Shown here: one piece after another, positions 31,859 through 41,111 of the stretch
Position numbering within the stretch: position 1 is the stretch's first letter
How the letters are laid out: each line of letters begins with the position of its first letter
Source: an uncultured Bacteroidales bacterium
Lineage (GTDB): Bacteria; Bacteroidota; Bacteroidia; Bacteroidales; UBA932
Assembly: GCA_949286415.1 (NCBI GenBank)
Contig: CASEBV010000018.1
Span: 1-64,000 of the forward strand
DNA: 64,000 nt
Reading direction: 5' to 3'
Made by a program: the position numbers and the translations under genes
The notes under the pieces: model-generated
Told to the model about the DNA's origin: nothing
Database searches by the model: none
Seen by the model: the letters and a program-made list of their open reading frames with translations, nothing else

Positions 31859-33034
31859 TTAAGCGGTTTTGATTTTCTTTGCCCTTCTGCTCATTGATGC
31901 CTGTATGACATAGTGGTCAATGAGCGGAGCAAATGTATTCATCAGAAGGATTGCCAGCATCATGCCCTCAGGATAACCCGGATTGAACATTCTGACTGTC
32001 ACGGCAAGTGCTCCCACCAGGAATCCGTAGATCCATTTTCCTGTTTCTGTCTGGGCGGAAGTCACAGGGTCAGTGGCCATGAATACCGTTCCGAATGCGA
32101 AACCTCCCATCAGCAGCTGATAGTAGCCCGGAAGGTCTGTCACGCCGACTGCCTGTCCGAGGTAACCTATTGCAAGGCCTCCGACTACTGAAGAAAGCAT
32201 GATTTTCCAGCTGGCGACACCGGTCCAGATGAGTATGGCCGCACCGATGAGGATGGCTATTACGGATGTCTCACCGACGCATCCCGGGATGACGCCGGAA
32301 ATGAGGTCCCATACATTTGTCCCTGCTGCCTGAAGACCTTCAACTGAAGGATGGGCAAGAGGTGTGGCTCCGGAGAATCCGTCCACGAGTCCGTTCCCGC
32401 ATGCATAGGCCTTTCCTTCTGCAAGATATCTGGTGACGCCTGATGTCCAGATTGTGTCGCCTGACATCATGCTCGGATATGAGAAGAAGAGGAATGCCCT
32501 GGCGAGCAGAGCCGGGTTCCAGATGTTCATTCCTGTGCCTCCGAACACTTCTTTGCCGAGGATTACGGCGAAAGCGACGGCAATTGCAAGCATCCAGAGA
32601 GGAACATCGGCAGGAACAATCAGAGGTATGATCATACCTGAGACGAGATAGCCTTCGTTCACTTCATGGCCGCGTATCTGTGCGGATATGAATTCAATGG
32701 CGAGACCTACAATATAAGAGACAAGGTAGAGCGGAATGACTTTGACAAGTCCGTAGCCCACCATGTTCCAGAAGCCCCAGTCGTTCAGACCGAAGGCGAC
32801 GCTGTGCTGGTAGCCGGTGTTCCATATTCCGAAGAGCATGGCAGGCACGAGTGCCAGCACCATTATGATCATGATTCTTTTCAAATCGACGCAGTCCCTG
32901 ACATGGGAGCCTCTTCTGGTCACTGTGTCAGGCACATAAAGGAATGACTCGAAGGCATCGAAAGTCGAATGAAGGAATCCGAATTTTCCACCTTTTTCAA
33001 AGGACGGCTTTATTTTGTCGATAAATTTTCTCAT
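31859..33034 (-). CDS. nqrB: Na+-NQR subunit B
   Basis: A 391-residue integral membrane subunit that carries riboflavin and covalent FMN and forms the Na+ channel. The covalent-FMN Thr is in DGFSGATPLAHPS (about 220-232). EVFGGTGMNIWNPALLARAF and GGFAFGTVFMATDPVTSAQT are the other conserved blocks. About ten helices. 10 nt from nqrC. Confidence 0.96.
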   Translation of the reverse strand: MRKFIDKIKPSFEKGGKFGFLHSTFDAFESFLYVPDTVTRRGSHVRDCVDLKRIMIIMVLALVPAMLFGIWNTGYQHSVAFGLNDWGFWNMVGYGLVKVIPLYLVSYIVGLAIEFISAQIRGHEVNEGYLVSGMIIPLIVPADVPLWMLAIAVAFAVILGKEVFGGTGMNIWNPALLARAFLFFSYPSMMSGDTIWTSGVTRYLAEGKAYACGNGLVDGFSGATPLAHPSVEGLQAAGTNVWDLISGVIPGCVGETSVIAILIGAAILIWTGVASWKIMLSSVVGGLAIGYLGQAVGVTDLPGYYQLLMGGFAFGTVFMATDPVTSAQTETGKWIYGFLVGALAVTVRMFNPGYPEGMMLAILLMNTFAPLIDHYVIQASMSRRAKKIKTA

Positions 33035-33046
33035 AACTTTCTTCTT

Positions 33047-34405
33047 TTAAGCCATTTCTTTCATCATAAGGGCGATGCCGTCCGCAATGATTGACTGGAT
33101 CTCAATCTTGGAAGGACATACATATTCACAGAGAGCGAGGTCTTCCTCCAGCACTTCATATATTCCGAATTCCTCCATCTTGTCGATGTCTCCGGCAAGG
33201 CATGCCTTCGTGAGATATACAGGATATATGTCCATAGGCAGTACCTTTGAATATACATCGGACATCACGAATGCGCGCGGGCCTCCGTGGAGGTTGGTGT
33301 CCATGTCATATTTCTTGTTCGGAGTAAGCCATGAGAAATATGTGTGCGAAGTGCTGAACAGTTTTGTCCTGAATGGTTTTGCCCATCCGAGAAGTTCATG
33401 CTCATTGCCTTCCTTGATCAGGGTAATCTGAGTGTCAAAGAAGCCGAGGAATCCGTCCTCCCCGACATTTTCACCAGTGAGTACATCCCCGCTGATGAAA
33501 CGGATGCCGGAGGCTGAATTGCCGTAGAACTCGCTGATGTCTTTCATCGATATGCCCGGAAGTCCCTTGACATAGGATGGTTCGATTGCCTTCGGTCCGG
33601 TCACCGCAATCAGTCTGGTCATGTCATATTTCCCTGTGTTGAGGAATCTTCCGATGGCGGCGAGCATTGCAGGGGAAACTGTCCATACTGTGTCCCCCTT
33701 CATTATCGGTGAGATATGATGAATCTGCACTCCGACGTTTCCTGCAGGATGTTTGCCGCTGAATGAATGGAAGACGACGTTCTCAAGTTTATGGAAAACT
33801 GAACCGCTGGCATTTGCCGAGTTGAGCGAAACATGCACTTTCCCGTCAGTAAGTTTGGCGAGTGCGTTCACTGCTGTCTGGAGATTTGCGAACTCATCCT
33901 TCAGAATGTATTCCGTGTCTGCAGCAAGAGGCGCTGTCGAGAATGCGGAAACAAAAATGGCCTTCGGCTGTATTGCAGGATTGGCAACGATGCCGTAAGG
34001 CCTCTGGATGAGGGCAGGCCAGAGCCCGCTTTTCATCAGAAGGGATTTGATCTGGGTCGCGTCGAGGGAAGATACATTTCCGACAGCAAAGTCCAGATAT
34101 TCCTGGGATGCATCCGCCTTTATGCGGACTTCAAGCAACTTTCTCTTGTCGCCTCTGACAACTGCAGCCACTGTTCCGCTTACCGGAGAAGTGAAGAGAA
34201 TGTCAGGCGACTCCTTGTCAGCCAGTACAGGAGATCCTGCGAGGACCTTGTCGCCTTCCCTGACCAGAAGCTTAGGCTTAAGGCCACGGAAATCAGTCGG
34301 TTTGACAGCGACAACGTCAGGCACAATCGCCTTTCTGGTCTTGAGGCCGGCAATTCCTGAAATAGGAATGTTCAGACCCTTTTTCAAATCGATGTTGTTT
34401 GACAT
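33047..34405 (-). CDS. nqrA: Na+-NQR subunit A
   Basis: A 452-residue soluble subunit on the cytoplasmic side, involved in quinone binding. N-terminal LKKGLNIPISG is the family start, then a barrel-sandwich segment (SPVSGTVAAVVRGDKRKLLEV) and the C-terminal LCEYVCPSKIEIQSII. First gene of the operon. The divergent helicase gene begins 74 bp away; the shared gap has CGCGAA/TTCGCG arms (34441 and 34468) with a -7-like TATATTC on the minus strand. Confidence 0.96.
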   Translation of the reverse strand: MSNNIDLKKGLNIPISGIAGLKTRKAIVPDVVAVKPTDFRGLKPKLLVREGDKVLAGSPVLADKESPDILFTSPVSGTVAAVVRGDKRKLLEVRIKADASQEYLDFAVGNVSSLDATQIKSLLMKSGLWPALIQRPYGIVANPAIQPKAIFVSAFSTAPLAADTEYILKDEFANLQTAVNALAKLTDGKVHVSLNSANASGSVFHKLENVVFHSFSGKHPAGNVGVQIHHISPIMKGDTVWTVSPAMLAAIGRFLNTGKYDMTRLIAVTGPKAIEPSYVKGLPGISMKDISEFYGNSASGIRFISGDVLTGENVGEDGFLGFFDTQITLIKEGNEHELLGWAKPFRTKLFSTSHTYFSWLTPNKKYDMDTNLHGGPRAFVMSDVYSKVLPMDIYPVYLTKACLAGDIDKMEEFGIYEVLEEDLALCEYVCPSKIEIQSIIADGIALMMKEMA

Positions 34406-34479
34406 TATAAAAACTGTTTTGTGTATTTTCTGGAAACCGCCGCGAATATAGTCATTTTTTTTGTATTTTCGCGCCCATT

Positions 34480-36879
34480 ATGGAAAACATTGAAAGTGTG
34501 ATTTTAGAGGGGCTGAACAGAGGGCAGAGACAGGCTGTTGTCTGCACTGAAGGTCCGGTTCTGATAGTGGCGGGAGCGGGTTCCGGCAAGACGCGGGTAT
34601 TGACCAGCCGCATTGCCTATATTCTTGGGCAGGGATGTCCTCCGGAGCGCGTCATGGCGTTGACATTCACAAAGAAAGCTGCCTCCGAGATGAAGGAGAG
34701 GATTGCCGTGATGGTGGGGGAGAGGAAGGCCAGGAAACTGTTCATGGGAACATTCCATTCCGTTTTCATCAGGTTCCTGAGGGAATATGCCGAAAGCCTC
34801 GGATATCCTTCCGGCTTTACGATTTATGACACAAGCGATTCTGTGAGTGCAATAAAGGCATGCGTAAAGGAACTCCAGCTGGACGAGAAGGTCTACAAGC
34901 CGAAAGAGGTGCTTTCACGGATATCCATTGCCAAGAACAATCTTTATACGGCAGAGGCATATGTGTCAAAACCGGAAATAATGCAGAATGACGCTGCGCG
35001 CAAGAAGCCGAGGATAGGTGACATATATCTGCTGTATGCGAAAAAGTGCAGACAGTCCGGCGTCATGGATTTTGATGATATTCTGCTGAACATGAATATA
35101 TTGCTTCGGGACAACAAGGAAGCCCTTGAAGATATTTCCGGCAGATTTTCATATATCATGGTGGACGAGTACCAGGATACCAATTTTGCCCAGTACAACA
35201 TTCTCAGGAAGCTCAGCGGCCGGCATCGCAACATCTGTGTCGTGGGGGATGACTCTCAGTCAATATATGCATTCCGGGGAGCGAAAATAGAAAATATACT
35301 GAATTTCAAGAAAGACTATCCGGACTGCAGTCTTTTCCGCCTTGAGCAGAACTACAGGTCGACACGGACAATTGTCGATGCCGCGAATTCCCTCATAGCA
35401 AAGAATACTTCCCGAATCCCGAAGACATGCTATTCTGAAGGCGAGGAAGGCCGCAAGATTCAGTTGCTCAATGCCTACACGGAACAGGAGGAAGCATATC
35501 TGATATCATCTTCCATCGTGTCGGAAATACAAGTGGAACATGCACAGTATCAGGATTTTGCAATTCTATATCGCACCAATTCCCAGTCCCGGGCCCTTGA
35601 AGAGGCCCTGCGGAGGCGCAATCTGCCGTATGTCATTTTCTCCGGACATTCGTTTTACGATAGGGCTGAGGTCAAGGACATGATGGCATATTTCAAGCTT
35701 TCCGTCAATCCGAATGACGACGAGTCGTTCAAGCGCATTGTGAACAAGCCTCTGCGTGGAATCGGAGACACTTCTCTTGCCGCCCTGGCGGCTGCGGCAT
35801 CGGACAAGGGATGTTCGCTTCATGCTGCAGGTCTTGCCCCAGGTCTGGAGACATACGGACTGAAGCAGGCTGCAATATCCAGGATTGCCGCCTTCTGCAA
35901 TATGATATCGGCATTCAACTCCAAGGCTGTATCCGGGGATGCATATCCGGCGGCATCTGCGATAGCCATGGAATCCGGACTTCTGCCTGCCCTGAAAGAA
36001 GACACGAGCATAGAAGGTCAGTCGCGCTTGTCGAATGTTGAGGAACTCCTTGACAGCGTGAGCACATTTGGGGAAGAAAAGAAGAATGAATATTTCGAGG
36101 AGATGCAGGCTGACGGAACCATTGAGGACGGCAAAGGTCCCGAGGATTGTGACCTGCCGGCAGTGACGCTCAGTGACTATCTGGAAAATGTGTCTCTTCT
36201 GAGTGCGGTGGACATGACTGACGACGAGGACAGCACCAACAGGATAGCTCTGATGACAGTACACTCGTCAAAGGGCCTTGAGTTCCCTTATGTGTTCGTG
36301 GCGGGCATGGAGGAGAATCTTTTCCCTTCCGGGGGCCTTCTTGCGTCAGAAGCGGACATCGAAGAGGAGAGGCGTCTGTTCTATGTCGCTGTCACCAGGG
36401 CCGAAAAAGCAGTATGGCTGTCATTTGCGGCAACCAGAATGCGCAACGGCAAGCATGAGTCGAACTCTCCGAGCCGTTTTATAAGAGAGATTGACAGCAG
36501 GTATATAATGAATCCTCTGCCGCTGAAGTCATCCATGTCCGAAAGGCATGCGGAGCCGGCTTCGGATGAATCCTGGGCGCGGCATGCGCGTATGGAAAAG
36601 AGACTGTCAGGAGTGTCTTCTTCTCGCAACACTGTGTCTTCCGCCCACAAGCCGGCACCGGTATCAAGGCCTGTTCCCAAGCGGGTTCCGGATGTTGATT
36701 TTATTCCGACTCCTGTGCTTGAACTTTGTGAAGGACAGCGGGTCGAGCATAACCGCTTCGGGTACGGAACCATAGTGGCTATATCGGGTGACAAGTCCAG
36801 TCTGAAGGCAAAAATATCCTTTGATGACTATGGCGAGAAGATACTCATGCTGAATTATGCAAAGATTCGTCGGATTTGA
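34480..36879 (+). CDS. pcrA: UvrD/PcrA-type DNA helicase
   Basis: A 799-residue superfamily-1A 3'-5' helicase acting in nucleotide excision and mismatch repair and in removing proteins from DNA. Motifs in order: Q motif LNRGQRQAV, Walker A GAGSGKTR (about 33-40), Ia ALTFTKKAA, motif II MVDEYQDTNF (about 225), III GDDSQSIYAFRGA, IV NYRST, V TVHSSKGLEFPYVF (about 590) and VI FYVAVTRAEKA. The C-terminal ~90 residues include the PcrA/UvrD tail fold (VEHNRFGYGTIVAISG). Normal length. Confidence 0.94.
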   Translation: MENIESVILEGLNRGQRQAVVCTEGPVLIVAGAGSGKTRVLTSRIAYILGQGCPPERVMALTFTKKAASEMKERIAVMVGERKARKLFMGTFHSVFIRFLREYAESLGYPSGFTIYDTSDSVSAIKACVKELQLDEKVYKPKEVLSRISIAKNNLYTAEAYVSKPEIMQNDAARKKPRIGDIYLLYAKKCRQSGVMDFDDILLNMNILLRDNKEALEDISGRFSYIMVDEYQDTNFAQYNILRKLSGRHRNICVVGDDSQSIYAFRGAKIENILNFKKDYPDCSLFRLEQNYRSTRTIVDAANSLIAKNTSRIPKTCYSEGEEGRKIQLLNAYTEQEEAYLISSSIVSEIQVEHAQYQDFAILYRTNSQSRALEEALRRRNLPYVIFSGHSFYDRAEVKDMMAYFKLSVNPNDDESFKRIVNKPLRGIGDTSLAALAAAASDKGCSLHAAGLAPGLETYGLKQAAISRIAAFCNMISAFNSKAVSGDAYPAASAIAMESGLLPALKEDTSIEGQSRLSNVEELLDSVSTFGEEKKNEYFEEMQADGTIEDGKGPEDCDLPAVTLSDYLENVSLLSAVDMTDDEDSTNRIALMTVHSSKGLEFPYVFVAGMEENLFPSGGLLASEADIEEERRLFYVAVTRAEKAVWLSFAATRMRNGKHESNSPSRFIREIDSRYIMNPLPLKSSMSERHAEPASDESWARHARMEKRLSGVSSSRNTVSSAHKPAPVSRPVPKRVPDVDFIPTPVLELCEGQRVEHNRFGYGTIVAISGDKSSLKAKISFDDYGEKILMLNYAKIRRI

Positions 36880-36953
36880 CTTGAACGGCAGGAAAAATTC
36901 ACTATCTTCGCCGTGAAGTTTTTCATAGTTTAAGTTTAGGTTAAGTTTAGTAG

Positions 36954-36992
36954 CGGGGTGACCATTCCGATGGTTGCCCCGTGAATTTTTTG
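36954..36992 (+). terminator. Terminator of the helicase gene
   Basis: CGGGGTGACCAT pairs with ATGGTTGCCCCG (two mismatched positions), followed by GTGAATTTTTTG. A tandem TTAAGTTTAG repeat precedes it (36930-36951). The remaining gap to 37150 is AT-rich with only the -7 box at 37097. Confidence 0.7.
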
Positions 36993-37096
36993 TGGCCAAA
37001 CATTAAAAAAAATTATCAAATTAAAAATTCAGAAATTATTAATTAAAAAATCAGAAAAATCATTTCTCCGGCGGAGCGGCATAAATTTCATGAACC

Positions 37097-37104
37097 TACA
37101 TTTG
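37097..37104 (+). promoter_or_regulatory. -7 box of the second fimbrial-type operon
   Basis: TACATTTG, 47 nt before the ATG at 37151. A GTG at 37139 in the same frame is less likely as start. Confidence 0.55.
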
Positions 37105-37150
37105 TATCGGGGCATCCGTGGTGGGTGTCCGATAAAATGTGGAGACAGAT

Positions 37151-38251
37151 ATGAGAAGAAAGATTTTCAAGACAGTGTCCGGGATATTGTGCCCGGCGGC
37201 AATCACCTTGTTCCAGCTCATGACGATGTCATGTGAGCGCAATGTCGCTTCGGCAGGCAGCCCTGCATTCATCCGGCTGACTTTTTCTGACAGCTGGTAC
37301 AATTCCACACGGACACTTTCCGGTATGCCTGACACGAATGATTTTATCCTGAATGTTTCAGATGAAGACGGAGATGTTGTCTATTCTGGGCTCTATGGGG
37401 CTTCTCCTGAAGTTTTTGAGGTACCTCCCGGAAGCTATGACATATCTGTCAGGTCTTCGGAATTTTTATCGCCGGCCTTTTCTTCTCCGGTATTCGGAGA
37501 CGACAGGTGTGTCGTCGTTCCGGATGGAGGGTCTGTATGTGTTGAACTTGAATGTGTCCAGGTCAATTCCGGAATCAGGCTCAGGATAGATCCGGATTTT
37601 CTGACAAGATTTCCACAGGGCGTTCTCTTCCTGTCATCAGAAGACGGACGACTCATGTACGGCTATTCGGAAAAAAGAATCGCGTATTTCAATCCCGGTA
37701 ATGTCTCTCTTGTCCTGAATGAGGAAAATGAAAGCAGGACTCTTCTTACGAGATGGCTTGAAGGCCGGGAAATATTGACACTGAACATAGATGTCCCAGA
37801 TGCTTCTGCTGCAGACGGAGGATATATCAGGATATCAGTAGATACATCCAGGGTGTGGATTGAAGAGGACTATATGATTGACCAAGAGCAGGGAAATACC
37901 GGAGACGAGCCTGAAAATGCCGTTTCTGTCAGCCAGGCCAGGACTATGGCCGGAGAAAAGGATGTGTGGGTCACCGGATTTGTCGTCGGCGGAGATCTTA
38001 CGCGTTCTTCGATGTCATTTGAGGCTCCGTTCGGGTCAGCAACCAATCTTGCGATAGCGGCAAGGTCTTCAGTCCGGGACAAGGATGCGTGCATGTCGGT
38101 GGAACTTCCTTCCGGAGATGTCCGGGATGCTCTGAATCTCGTTTCTCATCCGGAATTGGTCGGCCGGCAGATATGGCTCAGGGGCGATATAGTCGAATCA
38201 TATTTCGGGATTCCCGGCATTAAGTCAACAGATGAATTTGTATTGAAATGA
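37151..38251 (+). CDS. Lipoprotein with DUF4493-like and DUF6359-like domains
   Basis: A 366-residue lipoprotein: signal peptide with lipobox MTMSC. Residues about 35-215 have the strand pattern of fimbrillin-like/DUF4493 proteins (FILNVSDEDGDVVYSG and VPPGSYDISVRSSE). Residues about 255-366 resemble DUF6359, an OB-like domain: SQARTMAGEKDVWVTGFVVG, SATNLAIAARSS, then LRGDIVESYFGIPGIKSTDE. Surface or periplasmic. Its stop overlaps the start of the next gene (ATGA, 38248-38251), so the two are coupled and probably interact. Confidence 0.7.
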   Translation: MRRKIFKTVSGILCPAAITLFQLMTMSCERNVASAGSPAFIRLTFSDSWYNSTRTLSGMPDTNDFILNVSDEDGDVVYSGLYGASPEVFEVPPGSYDISVRSSEFLSPAFSSPVFGDDRCVVVPDGGSVCVELECVQVNSGIRLRIDPDFLTRFPQGVLFLSSEDGRLMYGYSEKRIAYFNPGNVSLVLNEENESRTLLTRWLEGREILTLNIDVPDASAADGGYIRISVDTSRVWIEEDYMIDQEQGNTGDEPENAVSVSQARTMAGEKDVWVTGFVVGGDLTRSSMSFEAPFGSATNLAIAARSSVRDKDACMSVELPSGDVRDALNLVSHPELVGRQIWLRGDIVESYFGIPGIKSTDEFVLK

Positions 38252-41013
38252 AACGCGGGGTATTTTGTCTGGCCGGATATGCTGCCGCAGCATTGTTGTC
38301 CGGATGCTGCGATGAAGTCATTCCGGAAGTGTGTTCGGAGAATGGAACGGATGCCGTGAGGTTTGTCCGGGTAGGCCTTGTGTCTGACGGATATGGCAGT
38401 CCGGCTGATAAAACCAGAAGTGCAGTGGGGGATGCCGTGTGCGATGACGGCTATATTGCGGATGCCAACATTTTCATTTATGACGATGCCGGCAGTCTTG
38501 TACATTCTGAATATATGCACGGACAGTCTGAAACAAATGTGGGAATACCTGCAGGGAGACAATATTACATTTATGCCTATGCCAATTCCGGCAAGGCTGA
38601 TGCTCCGGCATGTATGGATGATTTGGCCGGATTCCGCATGCGGATATCCGATGTGGGAGAGATGGCATCATCAGGTTCTGTGCCCATGTGCGGAAAGGCA
38701 GTCATTGACATGACATCAGCACAGGAGGAAGTCGGTATTGTCTTGAAACGGATGGTGTCGGAAGTAGTCCTCAGTTTCAGAAGCGATGATGACCTGCGGC
38801 TTGAGCTCTGCTCTGTGGAAATGGAAAATTCACCTATGGATATGGCTCCGTTTCTGGCCTCTTCAGAACCGCTGCTGCGGGGCAGCGGTGATTATGCCAC
38901 GGACGACGATTTGTCAGAACTGATGGATGACGGGAGGGTGAGTCTGTATCTGTTTGAAGATATGTCAAGTCCCAATGAGATGCCAGTTACTGATGATGGC
39001 CGGCTCTCCGGAAGTCTGCCTGAAAATTGTCCTGCCGTCAGAATCAAGGGCAAAGTTATAAATTCATCCGGCCTTGTCGCTGCTTCAGTTGACTATTGGC
39101 TGGCACTTGACTGGAAACTGCGCCGGAATCACAGATATGAAATCCCGTTTGTTGCTACGGCATCGGGCATTCATGAAGATTCGTGGCGGGTTGAAGTTTC
39201 CGATGGTGAACTTCAGATCTCCGATCATAGGATTGAACTTCCGGTCAATGCGTCTGCCGTGTTGAAAGTCCCTGCAATGGAATATTCTGAAGTGATTTTT
39301 TCATCTGACAATCCTGAAATTGCAGCATCGGATTGCTTCGGCAATATCACTGCATGCTCCCCGGGATTGACGGTTATAAGGGCGTATTGTCCGGCAGTGG
39401 ATGCTTCTGCGTCTTGTGAAGTGGAAGTGTATTCTCCGGATGCATTCGTCGAGTATACTGCAGACTTGTCTGAATATGCGAGGGCTTGGGGAAGAATTGA
39501 TTTCATGACAGCGGATGAGGACAGCCCGGTATTGCTTGTATGCGGAAATGACACATTGCATGTCGGAGTTCCTTCGGGTGGCAATATGATGAGGCTCCAT
39601 GCGGCTTCACATGATCTTTATTATGTCCCGGACGAGGCGGTTTCCACAGTATATGTATGGAACGGAAAAGCATTGGGCAAGACTGTTCTCAAAGTCATTC
39701 AGGGCCGTAAGGAAGGGGAGATAGTTCTTGAGAACAGGATATATCCAAGGTATATGCTGTTTACGGACGAGATAAATGAAGTCTCGTTGTCGGAAAGCGG
39801 GAGTAAGACTGATTTCAAGCTGTATCTGGCTGATGAGGCTTGGGATTATCTTGATTCAGAGCCGTTTTTTGCCCCGGAGGAGGTATGCGGCCATTGGGAA
39901 GAAACTGTCTATGATGAGTTTTTCTGGGACTATATGGACTGCATTGAGATATCGGGGCCTGACGGGTATGAAGCCTATCTTGATTTCAGGTTTACGACTT
40001 CCGGATGGGATGACGGAGACGAAGATTATCTCAGCGCCGGTGAGATGTGGGTGATGAAGTCGGACGAAACCGTACCTGAAAATTTTACCCTGACGCTGCA
40101 CAATGGCGCCAATGGATTTTCAGCTATGCCCGATACGGAAGTCCGTGTCTCTGTCAGCAAGACTTTCCTCAGGCAGGGATATATGGGGGAATACTACAAT
40201 TTCCAGATTGCTCCTGATGACATGCATTCGGACAGAATATTGCTTGACCGCTCCCTTCTTAAGGACGCACAATGGGAGGTCAGAAGATTTTTGGCAGAAG
40301 ATGAAGGGGAAACCATGGCGGAGACATGGGCAAATGCCGACGATAGATTTACCGGGCTTCTGGCCGGACCGTTCCGGGATGTGGAGACCGGCCGGAGTTA
40401 TCTGTCGCTTCTTCCTCCTGCAGAACTCTCCGCCGACGAGTTCTTCGCCAACGGCTCATACATATTCAGAGGCAGGGTCGTCAATCCTCAGTCCGGCCAG
40501 GAAATATGCGGGTACTACACTCTGGACATAATATTGTATGTGAGTGTCATATCTTCTGTGGACATCAGCATTTCAGGACTCGCCACAAGCCGGGTGGAAC
40601 GGACTTATGTGCCGTTGAGCAGGTGGTCGATGCCGGGGTACGAGGATTTCTGGAACAATCTGTATCCTGTGGAAATCTATGACTGTGAAACGGGTTACAG
40701 ATACAGGCTCAATTCGCTTGTCGGCGGGTATGCAGTGGATTCATTTGAAATCCCTGGAGCCATAAGCAATCCGCAGCAGTCGTATGACACTGTATATATG
40801 GCTCTTGACGGAGTATTCGGGAAGGGGCCGGGAGACTTTGAGTTCTGCCTGATAGGCGGTCAGCATAGTGTGGAAGAACTGAAGATTGACCGGTATACGG
40901 CTGACATGTACAATTCCTGGGGTTACTGGCATTTTGTCCGGCAGTATGATTTCGGCCGACGTCTGGAAAATTACATCATCGAAGCCTATTATCATGACTT
41001 TGACACTTATTGA
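38248..41013 (+). CDS. Large Mfa2/FimB-like lipoprotein with Ig-like domain
   Basis: A 921-residue lipoprotein with lipobox LLSGCC. Its N-terminal half parallels the protein at 23862: ADANIFIYDDAGSLVHSEY, then YYIYAYANSGKAD, a VGIVLKRMVSEVVLSF strand and RRNHRYEIPF before an EDSWRVE segment. An Ig-like Big_2 module follows (about 330-395, SDNPEIAASDCFGNITACSP). The remaining ~520 residues are beta-rich and acidic with many aromatic residues and no recognised family. Probably a long surface stalk or adhesin on the outer membrane. Paralogous to, but much longer than, the 23862 protein. Confidence 0.7.
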   Translation: MKRGVFCLAGYAAAALLSGCCDEVIPEVCSENGTDAVRFVRVGLVSDGYGSPADKTRSAVGDAVCDDGYIADANIFIYDDAGSLVHSEYMHGQSETNVGIPAGRQYYIYAYANSGKADAPACMDDLAGFRMRISDVGEMASSGSVPMCGKAVIDMTSAQEEVGIVLKRMVSEVVLSFRSDDDLRLELCSVEMENSPMDMAPFLASSEPLLRGSGDYATDDDLSELMDDGRVSLYLFEDMSSPNEMPVTDDGRLSGSLPENCPAVRIKGKVINSSGLVAASVDYWLALDWKLRRNHRYEIPFVATASGIHEDSWRVEVSDGELQISDHRIELPVNASAVLKVPAMEYSEVIFSSDNPEIAASDCFGNITACSPGLTVIRAYCPAVDASASCEVEVYSPDAFVEYTADLSEYARAWGRIDFMTADEDSPVLLVCGNDTLHVGVPSGGNMMRLHAASHDLYYVPDEAVSTVYVWNGKALGKTVLKVIQGRKEGEIVLENRIYPRYMLFTDEINEVSLSESGSKTDFKLYLADEAWDYLDSEPFFAPEEVCGHWEETVYDEFFWDYMDCIEISGPDGYEAYLDFRFTTSGWDDGDEDYLSAGEMWVMKSDETVPENFTLTLHNGANGFSAMPDTEVRVSVSKTFLRQGYMGEYYNFQIAPDDMHSDRILLDRSLLKDAQWEVRRFLAEDEGETMAETWANADDRFTGLLAGPFRDVETGRSYLSLLPPAELSADEFFANGSYIFRGRVVNPQSGQEICGYYTLDIILYVSVISSVDISISGLATSRVERTYVPLSRWSMPGYEDFWNNLYPVEIYDCETGYRYRLNSLVGGYAVDSFEIPGAISNPQQSYDTVYMALDGVFGKGPGDFEFCLIGGQHSVEELKIDRYTADMYNSWGYWHFVRQYDFGRRLENYIIEAYYHDFDTY

Positions 41014-41031
41014 TCATGACTTTGATACCTG

Positions 41032-41075
41032 TTGAAAAAAAAAGCGGACGGTCCTTTCAAAGGATCGTCCGCTTT
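41032..41075. terminator. Bidirectional terminator between the lipoprotein gene and dnaK
   Basis: AAAGCGGACG..CCTTT pairs with AAAGG..CGTCCGCTTT (41041-41075). On the minus strand a run of nine T follows, ending the dnaK transcript. Confidence 0.85.
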
Positions 41076-41111
41076 GATGCCCGGAGAGTCTCCGGTTATG
41101 TCGTGCAATGA

